Assembly: GCF_018991925.1 (NCBI RefSeq)
Contig: NW_024736071.1
Location: 13,953,942-14,017,941 of the forward strand
DNA length: 64,000 bases
Reading direction: 5' to 3'
Source of the DNA: Homarus americanus
Taxonomy: Eukaryota > Arthropoda > Malacostraca > Decapoda > Nephropidae
Numbering within the stretch: position 1 is the first letter of the stretch; every line of letters begins with the position of its first letter. The notes under the pieces were generated by a model. That model did no database searches. It saw nothing but the letters and a program-made list of their open reading frames with translations, and was not told where the DNA came from. Made by a program: the position numbers and the translations under genes. Positions 47,060 to 61,642 of this stretch are shown here, piece after piece.

Positions 47060-47805
47060 GTATATATATTTCATGTAGATCCACAATGAAAATGTGGATA
47101 AGATAAATCTTGATAAAATCACACTGGAAAAGGGAAACAACGGAGTACCTTAGCTTTCGTCTTTATTCAAGACATCTTCAGAGGCAACTGGATTACATGG
47201 ACAGAGAGAGGCTTAAATATACAGGGTGACCTTAAAAACATGAGGTTAGGTCATAATGATGTCATCCACTAATCCCCACACCAACACACACGTAGAGGAG
47301 CTTAAGAGAAGGGGGGTGATGTGACTAGTCAGGTCAGGTCAGGTCAAAAATAAGGGATCCACTAAATAACTATCATACATCTAGATCAAAGGTTTTCAAA
47401 GCATTTTTAACCTTGGGCCACTGACAAATAAATTTATGTAACATATTATCAGTTTTGAACTGACCATCACTAAGGTTTATTGACTTTAATTCCTTAATCA
47501 AACTAGCTTCAACCAGAAGTCTTTCTGTGACACAAGATGATTTAAATACTTCTAAGCTTTTTTCCCAAGCAATGGGATGATTATTATTCCTAACATGAAT
47601 GAACCGGGCACTGCTTTCAGATGCTGTTCTGATATTATACTTATGTTGTTTGATTCTGAGCTGCAGTGTTTCTCCTGTCTGTCCTACATAATTACAATTA
47701 CATTTGCTACATGGAATACAATAAACACTTCCATTTACATTCAAACTTGGGCTAAGTTTGAATGTAAATGGAAGTGTTTATTGTATTCCATGTAGCAAAT
47801 ACATA
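47060..47805 (-). mobile_element. Penelope-like element, 3' part with hairpin
   Basis: A minus-strand GIY-YIG endonuclease ORF followed by a 3' region with the motif CTGAAGATGTCTTGAATAAA (minus strand, about 47166-47185) continuing to GACGAAAGCTAAGG. The 5' side folds back: about 50 bp at 47702-47751 (TTGCTACATGGAATACAATA) recurs inverted at 47754-47803. Penelope-like elements are known for inverted terminal copies and hammerhead motifs. RT is absent. Confidence 0.82.
47373..47744 (-). CDS. Penelope GIY-YIG endonuclease domain (partial)
   Basis: An open minus-strand frame of 123 codons begins MNVNGSVYCIPCSKCNCNYV, then GQTGETLQLRIKQHKYNIR. The pattern (V-Y-x-I-P-C, Y-V-G-Q-T, then L-x-x-R-I-x-x-H) is the GIY-YIG nuclease motif as it occurs at the C-terminus of Penelope-like retroelements; the paired cysteines are typical of the family. 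The frame is intact to a stop after KTFDLDV. The N-terminal RT is lost at the fold-back junction near 47752. Confidence 0.88.
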   Translation of the reverse strand: MNVNGSVYCIPCSKCNCNYVGQTGETLQLRIKQHKYNIRTASESSARFIHVRNNNHPIAWEKSLEVFKSSCVTERLLVEASLIKELKSINLSDGQFKTDNMLHKFICQWPKVKNALKTFDLDV

Positions 47806-47833
47806 CATATATATATACATATACATATACATA

Positions 47834-47882
<49 letters not shown>

Positions 47883-48230
47883 GTATATCCACGAAAGTTC
47901 AAGGTGTGAGCACAACAGAAGAGATGCTATGGCACTGACAGTGGTTGAGCATAAACAAGGGAGAGAAGAGCTGTGGGGGTGACTCGCAATGCTCCCTCAG
48001 AGGCCTATGGGTCAGCAACCTTTTACTTGCCACAAATACTGTAGTTGAAACTGCAAATGGTAAACCCCCGAATAACAAAGTTTTACTGCATCATCCCGAA
48101 CCTCTTTATATCGCATAGGGCCAAGCCATTTCTAGCCACAAGGTTTTTCAGGAACCTTTTCTCTGGTTGGAGAGAGAAGGCTGGACACTAAAAACGTTGG
48201 TCACAATTACTCACACACACAAAAGTAAAA
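47806..48230. other. TA/CA microsatellite and unrecognised sequence
   Basis: TACATA repeats and (AC)n at 47806-47885, then sequence without recognised features. Confidence 0.5.
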
Positions 48231-48244
48231 TATTCCGTAAAAAA

Positions 48245-50855
<2,611 letters not shown>

Positions 50856-51033
50856 TATATATATATATTTCATGCAGATCCACAATGAAAACGAATTTGA
50901 TAAAATCACATCGGAATAACGTTTTATTCAAGACATCTTCAGAGGCAACTGTCCATGTAATCCAGTTGCCTATGAAGATGTCTTGAATAAAGATGAAAGC
51001 TTAGGTGCGTGTATCCTTTCCATGTGATTTTAT

Positions 51034-51040
<7 letters not shown>
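50856..51040. mobile_element. Penelope-type terminal hairpin
   Basis: Near-palindromic: TTTGATAAAATCACAT at about 50897 mirrors ATGTGATTTTATCAAA at about 51021, and CAAGACATCTTCAGAGGCAA (about 50933) mirrors TTGCCTATGAAGATGTCTTG (about 50966). It shares TTTCATG.AGATCCACAATG with the Penelope end at 47067. It abuts the Tigger-D end on the left and (TA)n on the right. Confidence 0.75.

Positions 51041-51075
<35 letters not shown>
51041..51075. repeat. (TA)n array
   Basis: Short TA array between the Penelope hairpin and a Tigger-A copy. Confidence 0.95.
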
Positions 51076-51984
<909 letters not shown>

Positions 51985-52565
51985 CAGTTGTATCCCGCTT
52001 TTGCCTGTCAATTGAACCCACAGGGTACTGTTATGAACAACAGAACATATGGGATTAATTCAATAGAGACTGGCCTGACCCCAAACTCTACTTTTTCGGA
52101 CACAATACCTATGTTCTAGTAAACATAACATCTTAATTTTATGATGTTACATGCACACAATTAATACTTAAGAGAAATAGAGAAAACAGTCGCCAAGTTA
52201 ATGTCCATTCAAATAATGGACTCAACTCCCTCCCCTCTTCTCACACTACACTGCTGGCTCTTCCTCTGAGAAATTTTGGGGGGAAAACCACTGGATTTTA
52301 ATAAATAATACCTCAAACTAAAGTTAGGATAATATAATTTACATTGCTGGATTCCTTGTAAGACCAAGAATATTTTGAATATAAATGTCATATTTTGCAC
52401 AAAAGATAACATAATTATTCAGAGTAAACATTATATCTAAAATTTGTATGTCTAATGCAAAATCTAAGATGTTTATATTCATAATGATCATCATATTGTA
52501 AGAATTCCAGCAATGTAAATTATATTCTGGCCGGGTAATTTGTATGAATTTTATGAGCTAAAACA
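51985..52565 (-). mobile_element. Tigger derivative with one palindromic unit, right end lost
   Basis: Starts CAGTTGTATCCCGC and carries AACATATGGGATTAATTCAA as in the copies at 10845 and 31899. One unit at about 52330-52532. It ends within TATGAATTTTATGAGCTAAA without a TIR. The first 40 bases also show small losses like those in the neighbouring Tigger-A. Confidence 0.8.
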
Positions 52566-52747
52566 ATGTGACTGAGCACTTAACCTTTAATGTAGTCAGC
52601 TGAATGCACATGGGGCCCTAATTTTCTAATTATACATGGAGACTACATTAACTGGAAACGTTTCGGTATAGAAAATGCGTGTGTCATTTTGAAAAAAAAA
52701 AAAAAAAATTCTGGCGGCGGTCGTAGTCCACGTGGTCGTAAGTCGTA

Positions 52748-52763
52748 TATATATGTATGTATG

Positions 52764-52847
<84 letters not shown>
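52748..52847. repeat. (TA)n array, left of mini-Tigger
   Basis: TATG and TA repeats leading into the element at 52848. A G/C-rich lone end (GGTCGTAGTCCACGTGGTCG) precedes it. Confidence 0.93.
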
Positions 52848-53712
52848 CAGTGGGGTATGCTATAACGAACGTAATTGGTTCCAGAACCTCGTTCGTAATA
52901 GCATTCGTTCGTTATAGGATTAATCCGTTCCAGGCCCCCAAATACAACCACTTAACACTGGAAAAATTCTGAGGAAAATGTAAAAAATACGGTACTTTAT
53001 CTTGCCCTAGTGTTATTCAGCATGCAGGTACCCCTAAACACTGGCACATCACTATCACTTCCACTGGGAGTCTTGGCTTTAAGGTCCTCAAACAATTGTC
53101 TGGCCTTCTCACAAATTATAGCTTCACTAATGTTACCACCTGCCATTTCTTTCTCCTTTATCCACACTAAGAGTAAATTTTCCATCTCTTCAATCACATT
53201 ACACTTTGCTTTGCTAAGTCTAAAGATTCCCTTAGCCACTTGCACAGTTTTTAACTCCTCTTTATTCTTCAAAATCGTACATATAGTCGATTTAGCCATC
53301 CCATACTCATCACTAAGTTTCGCAATGCTTCTTCCATTCTCACGTTTCTTTATAATTTCTTTCTTAGTTTCAAGGGTTATTAGCTTTCTCACTCGCTTTG
53401 GACAACTCATTGTTACAATTGTATACTTGTATAACAAAATAGTTATACAAATAACGCGAATTTCCACATCAAAAGACGAAATTTCAACAATAACAGTGGT
53501 GCACTGGCTACACAATGAGACGAAGATGGCGCCTGATGCTCTTGTTGTGGGTCGTGGTACAACAATATTCATGCGCCAGGCGAAATAGTCCCGTATTCAT
53601 CCGCGTTCGTTGTAGGAGTTGCGTTCGTTATAGCATTCTCAATTTTATAAGTAAAACCGTTCGTAATAGGAATATTCGTAGTAGGATCCGTTCGTTATAG
53701 CATACCCCACTG
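52848..53712 (-). mobile_element. Mini-Tigger with a DNA-binding-domain ORF
   Basis: Starts CAGTGGGGTATGCTATAACG and ends CGTTATAGCATACCCCACTG: perfect terminal match over 20 bases, flanked by TA and by (TA)n arrays on both sides. Length 865 bp. The minus strand holds an intact ORF for the transposase N-terminal DNA-binding part only; the DDE catalytic core is absent. Confidence 0.92.
52997..53410 (-). CDS. CENP-B/psq-type DNA-binding protein, truncated Tigger transposase
   Basis: ATG at 53410 (MSCPKRVRKLITLETKKEII) opens 137 codons without interruption. Residues 1-65 form the psq/CENP-B helix-turn-helix (GRSIAKLSDEYGMAKSTICT). Residues about 70-125 resemble the second, CENPB-type domain (ENLLLVWIKEKEMAGGNIS, CEKARQLFEDLKAK). 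The frame then ends about 10 residues after DSDVPVFRGT, where a full transposase would continue into the DDE domain. I chose the 53410 Met, not the upstream in-frame one, because homology starts there. If translated, it could bind the TIRs and act as a competitor; that is inference. Confidence 0.75.
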   Translation of the reverse strand: MSCPKRVRKLITLETKKEIIKKRENGRSIAKLSDEYGMAKSTICTILKNKEELKTVQVAKGIFRLSKAKCNVIEEMENLLLVWIKEKEMAGGNISEAIICEKARQLFEDLKAKTPSGSDSDVPVFRGTCMLNNTRAR

Positions 53713-53855
<143 letters not shown>

Positions 53856-53992
53856 TATTAAGTAGAGTATAATTTTCTCTGCATATTTCTTTTCAGTTTT
53901 AAGATATGGGTGATGCATGCATAATTTTTTTTAAATGAAGTGTCTTGCATTGTGTACAGAGAACAAATTTTTACAGCTGGTTTAATTTTCAG

Positions 53993-54002
53993 GTATCTGT
54001 AA
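53993..54002 (+). CDS. piwi-like: Piwi terminal exon, coding part (W-Y-L-stop)
   Basis: Acceptor TAATTTTCAG ends at 53992. The first G completes TGG, then TAT CTG TAA gives Trp-Tyr-Leu-stop. Piwi proteins characteristically end in an aromatic-aromatic-Leu or similar tripeptide, so this 10-nt coding tail fits the known C-terminus. It sits 8.4 kb from the previous exon, beyond several Tigger and (TA)n insertions, and is too short for ORF-based gene finding. Confidence 0.85.
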
Positions 54003-54494
54003 GTGACACCCTGCAAAAATGTAGAGCCAGTGTAGTGGAAGTATACTCGACCCTGTATTTTTATTTTACTTTTTCATGAATGGCAAAATGTGCATTTAGG
54101 CTAATATGGGATTACCCCATTGGTAATCACTTGAACTTTTTTATTGTTTGTTGTGGAAAGTCTATTTTTGTTTTATTGTCGAGTCTGATTTATATGCGAT
54201 TGATCTTGTAATTAAGTGATTTTCTGATTTATATGCGATTGATCTTGTAATTAAGTGATTTTGAAGTAAAATATTTGAATATTCCTCATGTTAAAAGTTC
54301 TTTATGATTTGCTGTTATTAGTCAAATAAAAAAATCCTCAGTAGAAGTAGTCATCACACCTTAATAAATAGGGGCGAGGGCCCGTTATTTAAAATTGTGG
54401 ATTTTTTATACTGTGTTTGTAGTGTTTTAGAATGAAAACTACTTTAGTTTGGTTAAATTAATTTGAATTGGAATAAATTAGTTATTTCAATTAT

Positions 54495-54570
<76 letters not shown>

Positions 54571-54756
54571 TCATTAGGACTTAAGTAACCATGATGCCTC
54601 TAGGAACAGGAACTACAGGTACTTGTACATCCTGTTATTTCCTTGAATTTTATGCTATTTAGTATATTAGTACTTTATATTGGTGAGAGTTACATATGTT
54701 ACTGCTGTACAACCATAAAGATAGTGCAGAAGTAATTAACTTGCCTCTCACCACTA
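54003..54756 (+). promoter_or_regulatory. Piwi 3' UTR and flank, candidate poly(A) signal
   Basis: AT-rich sequence after the Piwi stop. A canonical AATAAA lies at 54325-54330, about 325 bases downstream. A near-tandem duplication of a ~38-bp segment (54181-54260, TGATTTATATGCGATTGATC) is visible. A T homopolymer occupies 54498-54568. The segment ends where a Tigger-like element begins at 54757. UTR extent is inferred. Confidence 0.5.
54498..54568. repeat. T homopolymer, 71 bases
   Basis: Uninterrupted T run ending TTTAG at 54570. It could be a reverse-oriented retroelement poly(A) tail, but no element body is seen beside it. Confidence 0.95.
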
Positions 54757-57253
54757 CAGTAAAGTCCAAAAATCCGGACTGCTTGGGGATTGGGTTGGTC
54801 TGGATTTTCGGATTTTCCGGATTCTCAGGCAGTACTTTTAAAATTCAAATTTAAGGAGGAATAAAGAAGAGATGAACAGGTACATTTTGATAGTTTATTC
54901 ATTAGCAAATATAGCATGCTTCATATATCAAAACAAGCAGTTTTAAAGAAAAATAAAGCCAACACTTGACAAAAATGTAAACAAACATTTTTCACTCCGA
55001 AAAAAGGGGCATGTAATGTTTGAAATCATGTTTAAAAATGAACATTGTAAAAGAAAAATACAGTGAACAAATGAAAGCAGAATTTATTTTATACAAATTG
55101 ATTATTTATTTGTAGTTTATGGACAAAACATTTTCCTATAAATACAAAGTACAAAACAACAAATAAATATTTATTCGTTGATTTCCACAACTTCTATATC
55201 GTCTGCTGCACTGCTTGTGGATGGAACACTTGCAGCTTCTACTACATCTGCTGCACTGCTTGACACTGCTTTCTTTAAATACTTTCGTATATCACCTTGT
55301 TTATGACTTTGTAATTTCTTTGTGATAAGATTATTCTGCACCATGTGTGCATGCATGACGACTTGAAGACTGAAGCTATGGTTCTGTTCCACAAATTTAA
55401 TAACTGTTTCAATGCCCTTTTCTGCAGCAGCCCAAGATATCTTTTCTTCAACTTTGTCGTCTTCTTCACCAGATTCTTCTGAACAATTCTCTTCTATCTT
55501 CTCAGGAGTTGTAATGCTGTGAATGATTTCTTGATCAGTGAAAGTGGCAGCAACTTCAATATCATCGTCAATGTGTATCCACTCTTCTATGTAAGCAGCA
55601 TTAAGCTTATGGAGAGGGTTGTCTTCCAGAGATAATTTAACAGTCTCCATCAGTTCTTGCACTTCAGATGCCTCTGCTTTATGTGAACTTCAAAATTTTA
55701 TTCTGATCACTTTCAGATCTGCAAACATCACTTTCGGCCACAACTTTCGCCACGCTTCAGTAGCTTCACTCATGACTGCAGGAATGCAGTCATGAGTGAA
55801 AATATTGCATCCTTGGACTGAAAATCATGCTGAAATTCTGTAGGGTTGACATTTATTCGTCATAAAAATCATTTTTATAGTGACATTTAAAGTTCCTAAT
55901 GACTCTCTTGATCCATGGGTTGAATCAATGATGTTACGCTTGCAAGGCAACATGCATAAATATTCCCGCAATCAGACACTAATTTTGATTCATGCGGTGG
56001 GCCCTACTGCTGTCGGTAGAAGTAGCAGTGCACTTTGTATTTGAGGCTTCCCCAATTTCCTAAGTTCTGATGAACTGATGGAACAAAATCATGAACAAAC
56101 CAGTTCGCAAAAATATGTCTTGTCCATCCAAGCACTCTCTTAGGCTTTTATAGGTCACAGGCAAGTAAGTAACAATTCCTTTAGTCTGCGGGCGCTTAAA
56201 TTTGCCAATCACCAAAAGCTTAATTTTATGATGACCTGAAGCATTAGCACATATATAAGAATGGTTAATCTTTCCTTATTAAGCTTAAAACCTGTTGTAT
56301 TTTCGTTCTTGGTTTGTTAAAAGTTTTGTGGGCAACATCAGTAAACTCATAGTCATCAGCATTATAAATTTGATCGGCTGTGAGATCATAGTCATTTAAA
56401 AATTTTCAAATGTTGCACTATATTTTGTTGTTGCTTGTGTATCAGCCAACTGTCTTTTCTCCAGCAATATCTAACTGTTCATCATGAATAGTCTTGAAAT
56501 TCCTAAGCCATCCATCACTAAATGCGACTCTGATTCAATGTTCATTTGCTCCATAAAAAAAACTTTTGCTTCGCAATAAGCATCGCCCAGAAATTGCTAT
56601 ACTCGGATCGCTTTAACAAAAAACCATTCATGCAACACTTTTATCAAGATTTTCTAATTTGGGCCATAAACTTTTTTCTTTCAAAGAATCAATTTTATTG
56701 TAAGGCTCAGAAGAAGTTGTAATTTAATTTTATTCTTTGCCTTTTTATATCATAAATTATTGACTTTCCAATGTCGATGGCTTCATTAGAACAGCACTGC
56801 TCACACTAATGCCCTAGTTTCTTAAGTATTTCTGCAAGTTTGTCACCAATTTCAATGTGTTCTTTCTTTCTTCACACAACGAAGTTTTATCTACTTTAGG
56901 AGCCATTATTATGGGCTTGCAAAATATAGGACTCAAAATTACACACGCTGGTCACAGTTTGATTGTTTACTTTTAAAAGTAGTTTATCGAGTGGTCGTGC
57001 TGTAGCTGTATGCTCACACATACACGCTAAAGATTTATAGTGCCTCAAATTTTATATCAGACAAGCTAATTACAAAACTAACAAAATTAGCTACCTATAA
57101 TTTTCAATTACTTTTATTATTAGAATTATGTAAATTAATTCTTAAAGCAACTCCATTCATTCACGTAACCCACAAAAGCTCGCTAAATTCTAAAAGTTTG
57201 AAAGTTTTCGAAAAGTCCGGATTTTTGGCATCCGGATTTTTGGACTTTTACTG
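54757..57253 (-). mobile_element. Tigger-C element, full length, transposase decayed (2.5 kb)
   Basis: Starts CAGTAAAGTCCAAAAATCCG and ends CGGATTTTTGGACTTTTACTG, each bordered by TA. Subterminal CCGGATTTT repeats occur at both ends. The transposase is on the minus strand. The right 300 bp match window positions 1-293, showing a second copy of this family. Confidence 0.9.
55171..56906 (-). pseudogene. Tigger/jerky-like transposase pseudogene
   Basis: A Met at 56906 starts MAPKVDKTSLCEERKNTL, a damaged psq-type HTH opening; stops follow within 30 codons. The C-terminal 163 codons (55662-55171) are still open: YIEEWIHIDDDIEVAATFTD matches the W-x-x-x-D-D and 'L-T-D-x-E-I' region after the DDE core of Tigger/jerky proteins, followed by an acidic stretch (EESGEEDDKVEE) and a Ser/Ala/Asp tail. 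The middle part (55680-56880) carries many stops and frame changes. Confidence 0.82.
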
Positions 57254-57470
57254 TATATCTCAAGTTTCAACTCCAGCCTGGGTCAGATGTAAGGTGTTAC
57301 CCTGTGTGACACTGTACTGTACATTGAGTGTTGTAAGAACTTTGGATAATGAGTGTTGTAACAAATAATAGACCTACTGCCCAAATGGTTAGTACGCCCA
57401 CAGATGATGGAAATTTTGAATAAATAATAATAATCTATGAAACTTGTATGTGTGTTAGATATTACCTATA
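57254..57470. other. Intergenic sequence, nothing recognised
   Basis: No recognisable motif between the Tigger-C end and the MITE at 57471. Confidence 0.4.
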
Positions 57471-57743
57471 CAGTTTCCTCCCCAACTTACGACGGGGTTA
57501 GGGACCCAAATCCAGGTCGTAAGTCGACAATGCTTAAATAATACATAGAAAATCTAAAATTGGGTGTCTTTTTTTTTCTAGCACCACAAAACTCTCACTT
57601 TTAAGCTTGCCACTTTTTAAAGTGAATTACAAACAAAAATTTTGTCTGTACTGACGTTGGGATTCGAAATTTTGGTACGACTGAGGCAGGCCGTAAGTGC
57701 GGGTGGTCTTAAGTTGAGTAGGTCGTAAGTCGGGGAGGAGCTG
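57471..57743. mobile_element. MITE, 273 bp
   Basis: Starts CAGTTTCCTCCCCAACTTAC and ends GTAAGTCGGGGAGGAGCTG, flanked by TA. Tigger-style termini (GACGGGGTTAGGGACCC). No ORF. Confidence 0.88.
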
Positions 57744-57834
57744 TATGTATGGGATGAACCCCAAAAATATCAGAGGATTTGCATTTAGATATTCCAAATA
57801 TTTAACATTATTTTAGAGAATATTAGGTCTACTT

Positions 57835-57965
57835 ACCAATTGTGAACATATTTAGTTTGAATAAATGGACAGCTGCATGAACATTTTCTATGAACCAACC
57901 GGCCAGCTTTACAGAAAAGGGGCGTGGCTTACAGACCAGATTTGCGTGGAAATACAATAGGTATT
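57835..57965 (-). repeat. Dispersed repeat, inverted copy of 12767-12900
   Basis: TTTAGTTTGAATAAATGGAC and AAGGGGCGTGGCTTA are the reverse complement of text at about 12880 and 12825. No terminal repeats on this copy. Confidence 0.6.
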
Positions 57966-58689
57966 ACCAGAAATACCTGTATGTTTATTGGTAAAGATTT
58001 GTAACCTTGACTACTACTGTATGCCATGATTTGGTTATTAACTTCTTTGTATAGGGCTTATTCTGGTCACTGCCACTTGTGGGGATTAGTACAGCATATA
58101 TTGTTGCCATCATTCTCATTTAGTAAAGATGATTAATTTTTAATCAAATGTAAAGAATTTGACAGAATTTAGTTTATATTTTACTAAGGAGAAGAATGTT
58201 TAAATATGATTTGGAAATTGTAATTTAGTAAAAAGATTGGAACACACTTCTTTTTATTTGCTTCATTCCACCACCACGTCCCTGTGCACCTGACTGGCTG
58301 CTGCATCCAGCCTATCCTTGTCAGTCACCCTAAACCGTCCATCCTTTTAATGTCGCGATGAACCTTCTACACTACTGTAAAACTGTCCTTAAATTTGCAC
58401 GTAGTTCTCTGAACATACACCTTCTTTTCCCTGCTCATTTACAGTAACGTGTCACACACAAGTAATCTATTCTGCAGAGAACTTCTTCCTCTGTTATTAC
58501 CTTTACATCCCTAAGATGCTTCTCGCCTATTTCCTGAGAAGTATTTAGTCAATCTGCCGCATGATTACACCATGCACATATTGTAATGCCACCTGGCAAA
58601 CAGCTGATGTACCACCTGCAGGTAGCATAGGAAATTTGGTTGAGACATACTTTACTTGAAAAGAACAGTTAAACCCGTAACAGTGAGAA
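57966..58689. other. Intergenic sequence, nothing recognised
   Basis: No conserved frame or repeat end found. Confidence 0.4.
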
Positions 58690-59098
58690 AGCGAAGAAAA
58701 AAAGCCTTTTTTTTTTTTTTTTAAAAGTTTTTGTGATATAGCTCGAAAAGGACGTCAGCAAATGCTACCTAGGTATGTTAATTCCTAGCCAATTCGCCAG
58801 GCCAACATACAGGTAATTAAAACATCTAATAATTACTTAGTAAGTAATATTAGGAGGACACGTCGCTACCTGGCATTTAATTGTAATTCTCAAAACCCCC
58901 CTCCTTCACCCCCCACTATATGCATAACGACCTTCATCTCTTGCCTGGCACTTCAGCTATAATACACACAAAGGGAAGCTTCACGAATTTGTGTTCTAAT
59001 TGCTGAAATACTCACCTGTGCAAGGATATTATATATGGTATTTGTACTTAATAGCACAGTGATGAAGTAGAGTGACTTTTATTTTGTTATGTCTCTCA
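58690..59098. mobile_element. Palindromic MITE copy (longest)
   Basis: T run, then TTTTTGTGATATAGCTCGAA, TACCTAGGTATGTTAATTCC, TTAGGAGGACACGTCGCTAC, and an extension to AGTGACTTTTATTTTGTTA that matches the far end of the 28806 copy. Useful as the reference copy of the family. Confidence 0.78.
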
Positions 59099-59495
59099 GT
59101 TATTGTATTTGGGACATTTTCTTATACGACTTTGAGTCAGCATGGCGACCAAAACACATTTTCTTTGAGTCGTAATGATGGGTTGTGACTATCCCTTGCG
59201 ACTATCCCTTGCCTTTAAGTCACTCGGTGAATGTCGCTGCGCCCTCCCGGGCTCGTCTTCACTAAAAGAGAATATGTGAATATATCTAAAAGCAAATGTG
59301 GAATTCGACCAAGAATCCAGGGAACACGTGCAAGTACTGAAGTCTGACATCAAGTGATGCAACAGTTACAAAATGTCACATATAACAGAGTAGGCAAGGC
59401 TTGGGTAAATTGGATTAGTCTAGACTGAGACAATGATCTTGATTTAAGGACCCTTTGGCAGTATAAAGTGAGGAAAAAAAAGGGGGGAATAGTAT

Positions 59496-59729
59496 TTGAC
59501 AAGGAAAATCATTGGCAATGAATTCAGATGCAGCATTTCCAATAATTTTCATAAGGGAGTGGCACATTTGGCACAAGGAACTCCTGATGAACTTGAACTG
59601 AAGAGAAAGGATTCGGTGAAAGACAGGGAAGGATTCTGGGGAGTTCTATACAAGGGGAAGTATTGGAGACACATGCAAGAATGCAGAACCAAAGGAATGG
59701 ACAAGAACCGAGTCAACCACTGCTGGTAA
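59496..59729 (+). pseudogene. Possible zinc-binding transposon protein fragment
   Basis: A 77-codon + strand frame contains FWGVLYKGKYWRHMQECR, which faintly resembles a C-x2-C/H-x-x-x-C zinc-binding segment found in some uncharacterised metazoan repeat proteins (aromatic-W-R-H-x-x-x-C). The first cysteine pair is missing. Weak. Confidence 0.25.
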
Positions 59730-60600
59730 TGAAACCAGGTCAGATCCAGTACCACAAACTATTTCCAGTTTGAAAGTCAGGTATATAACACTGACGAGAG
59801 TGGAGTATAAAACTATTTAAGACCTGATACAGTCGGTGGTTATCAATTTACTTGAAAAAGGGGGGCTTACCACCACCACCACCTCTAAACCACTTTTTTC
59901 CTCCAGCATTATCAGATTCTTAGCTTTATTGTAGGATTAGTTTAAGAATCTTTAATGAAGTTCTAAGACGACTTAAGCCAGTGTTGAAAGTTGCTAAACT
60001 GTATTGTGTAATGTCTGTAAACAAAAATAAAATATTCTTGGTGGTCATATTGGATGTGTGCTCTGGGTGATCATGTACGCAGTTCTGCCAGTGTCCCACA
60101 GGCCTACCTGCATCTTTGCTAAAAGGCACAGGACCCAATCCCTTTTTGAATTTATCTTTCAACTATTTATTAGTTTAAAGTACTCGATAACTCGTTGTTT
60201 ATCATTATTAATTATAATACAATGGTATTCTATTAGTTTATATAAACAATTTACCGGAATTAAAGTAATTGACGAGAAATGGTTAACTTGTCTCAAGCTG
60301 GTGAAACATCTGAGGGCTACCTACTCTCGTTAGACTAATTATTTATAGTACAGTAGTAATAAACCAACATTAGTATTTATATTTTTTATGCAATTGTTTT
60401 ATTAAAATAATTGTGATAAATCCATGATCTTCCCATAACAAGCTTATTTTACCTTGAATTCACACTAAAACCTACCACTCCATGGCACAAATCACTACAG
60501 GTTTTATTTACAATTTTGATATTACATGGAATTATACAAAATAATTTAATAGGTTCAACTGTTGCATAAGAACAGGAGGATTGTAAATTATTTTTAATAT
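59730..60600. other. Intergenic sequence, nothing recognised
   Basis: AT-rich; no conserved frame or repeat end found. Confidence 0.4.
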
Positions 60601-60614
60601 ATTTTGCCACTTAT

Positions 60615-61190
60615 CAGTTTGCTAGCCATTTGGGTGCTCTATCCAGTGGCGCCTTCCGTGACCTACTGCAGGAAGGTATCATTCGCCCCTCAAAGGAGTC
60701 CCTGGGCTTCCCCTATGCACATAGTCCTGAAGCCTTCGAATGCAAATGGAGGGTAAGCGGCCAAATATATACCCAATTCCACGTGTCCGTGACCTTCACC
60801 AGGCTGCATAGCATGACGGTTTTCAAAAAAATCGACCTGGTACAGGCTTTTCACCAAATTCCCGTGGCCCTTTCAGACATCCAGAAGACCGCTATCACTA
60901 CTCCTTTTGGCCTCTGAGTTCATGTATATGTGTTTTGGTGTACCAAACACTGTTCAAACCTTCCAGAGATACATAGACCACATCTTGTATGACCTTGATT
61001 TTGTCACCATCAACTGTACATGGTTGACATCCCAGTCGCTTCCCGTACCCGCGAACACCATCACCATCTGCACCTCCCACTTCACTTCCTCCAGGAGTTC
61101 AACATCAAGATTCATCCTGTCAAATGCATCTTCGGTGCCTCTTCCCTTGACATACACAGCCACAGAGTTTCACCTGATAGCATATAACCA
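60615..61190 (+). pseudogene. Ty3/gypsy-type reverse transcriptase remnant
   Basis: The + strand shows EGIIRPSKESLGFPYAHSP, VFKKIDLVQAFHQIPVAL (RT motif A Asp) and IQKTAITTPFGL, then in the next frame FMYMCFGVPNTVQTFQRYID. The YxDD box is degraded (reads Y-M-V-D-I near 61018), followed by NIKIHPVKCIFGASSLD, the usual block after it. A frameshift falls near 60912. Long terminal repeats, protease and integrase were not found. A dead fragment. Confidence 0.85.
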
Positions 61191-61642
61191 CTTCTCAGAA
61201 GGTGGCAGCCATACAGGAATGTACGAGTTGTCGGTCAGAATTTTTTGTAAGATGGCAGGTCAATGGGTAAAGAAAACGCTTAAATTCACTATGGTAATGA
61301 TGTTTTTAAATAAGTCGGGCCAAAAAGTGTAAAAGATAAGGGTTAAAGTAGCTACAAAGTCACACGACTGTGAAAAGCTCTGTGATTGGTTACAACATCA
61401 CTGATTAGTGCAAGCTGCAGAGCGGGAGCCTCGAGGCAGCCAGCTTTGGTGTATGTGTTGTTACCAGCAGAAATACAGGACTTGTGGCCATGTACAAAGT
61501 TGATTTACACAGGCATACCTTATTTTTAGGCTAAAATAAATTACTGCTCAAGTATTCATCAAGTGTATTTACTTGCTGGGTGCCAAAATGATGTTAAAGA
61601 CCAATAACTCCAACATGGAAGTTTTCATCACTGTTCTGTATT
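61191..61642. other. Intergenic sequence, nothing recognised
   Basis: No conserved frame or repeat end found. Confidence 0.4.

Noticed and set aside
54498..54568. T homopolymer as the poly(A) tail of a minus-strand retroelement
   Set aside because: No retroelement 3' end or target duplication seen beside it; left as a plain homopolymer.
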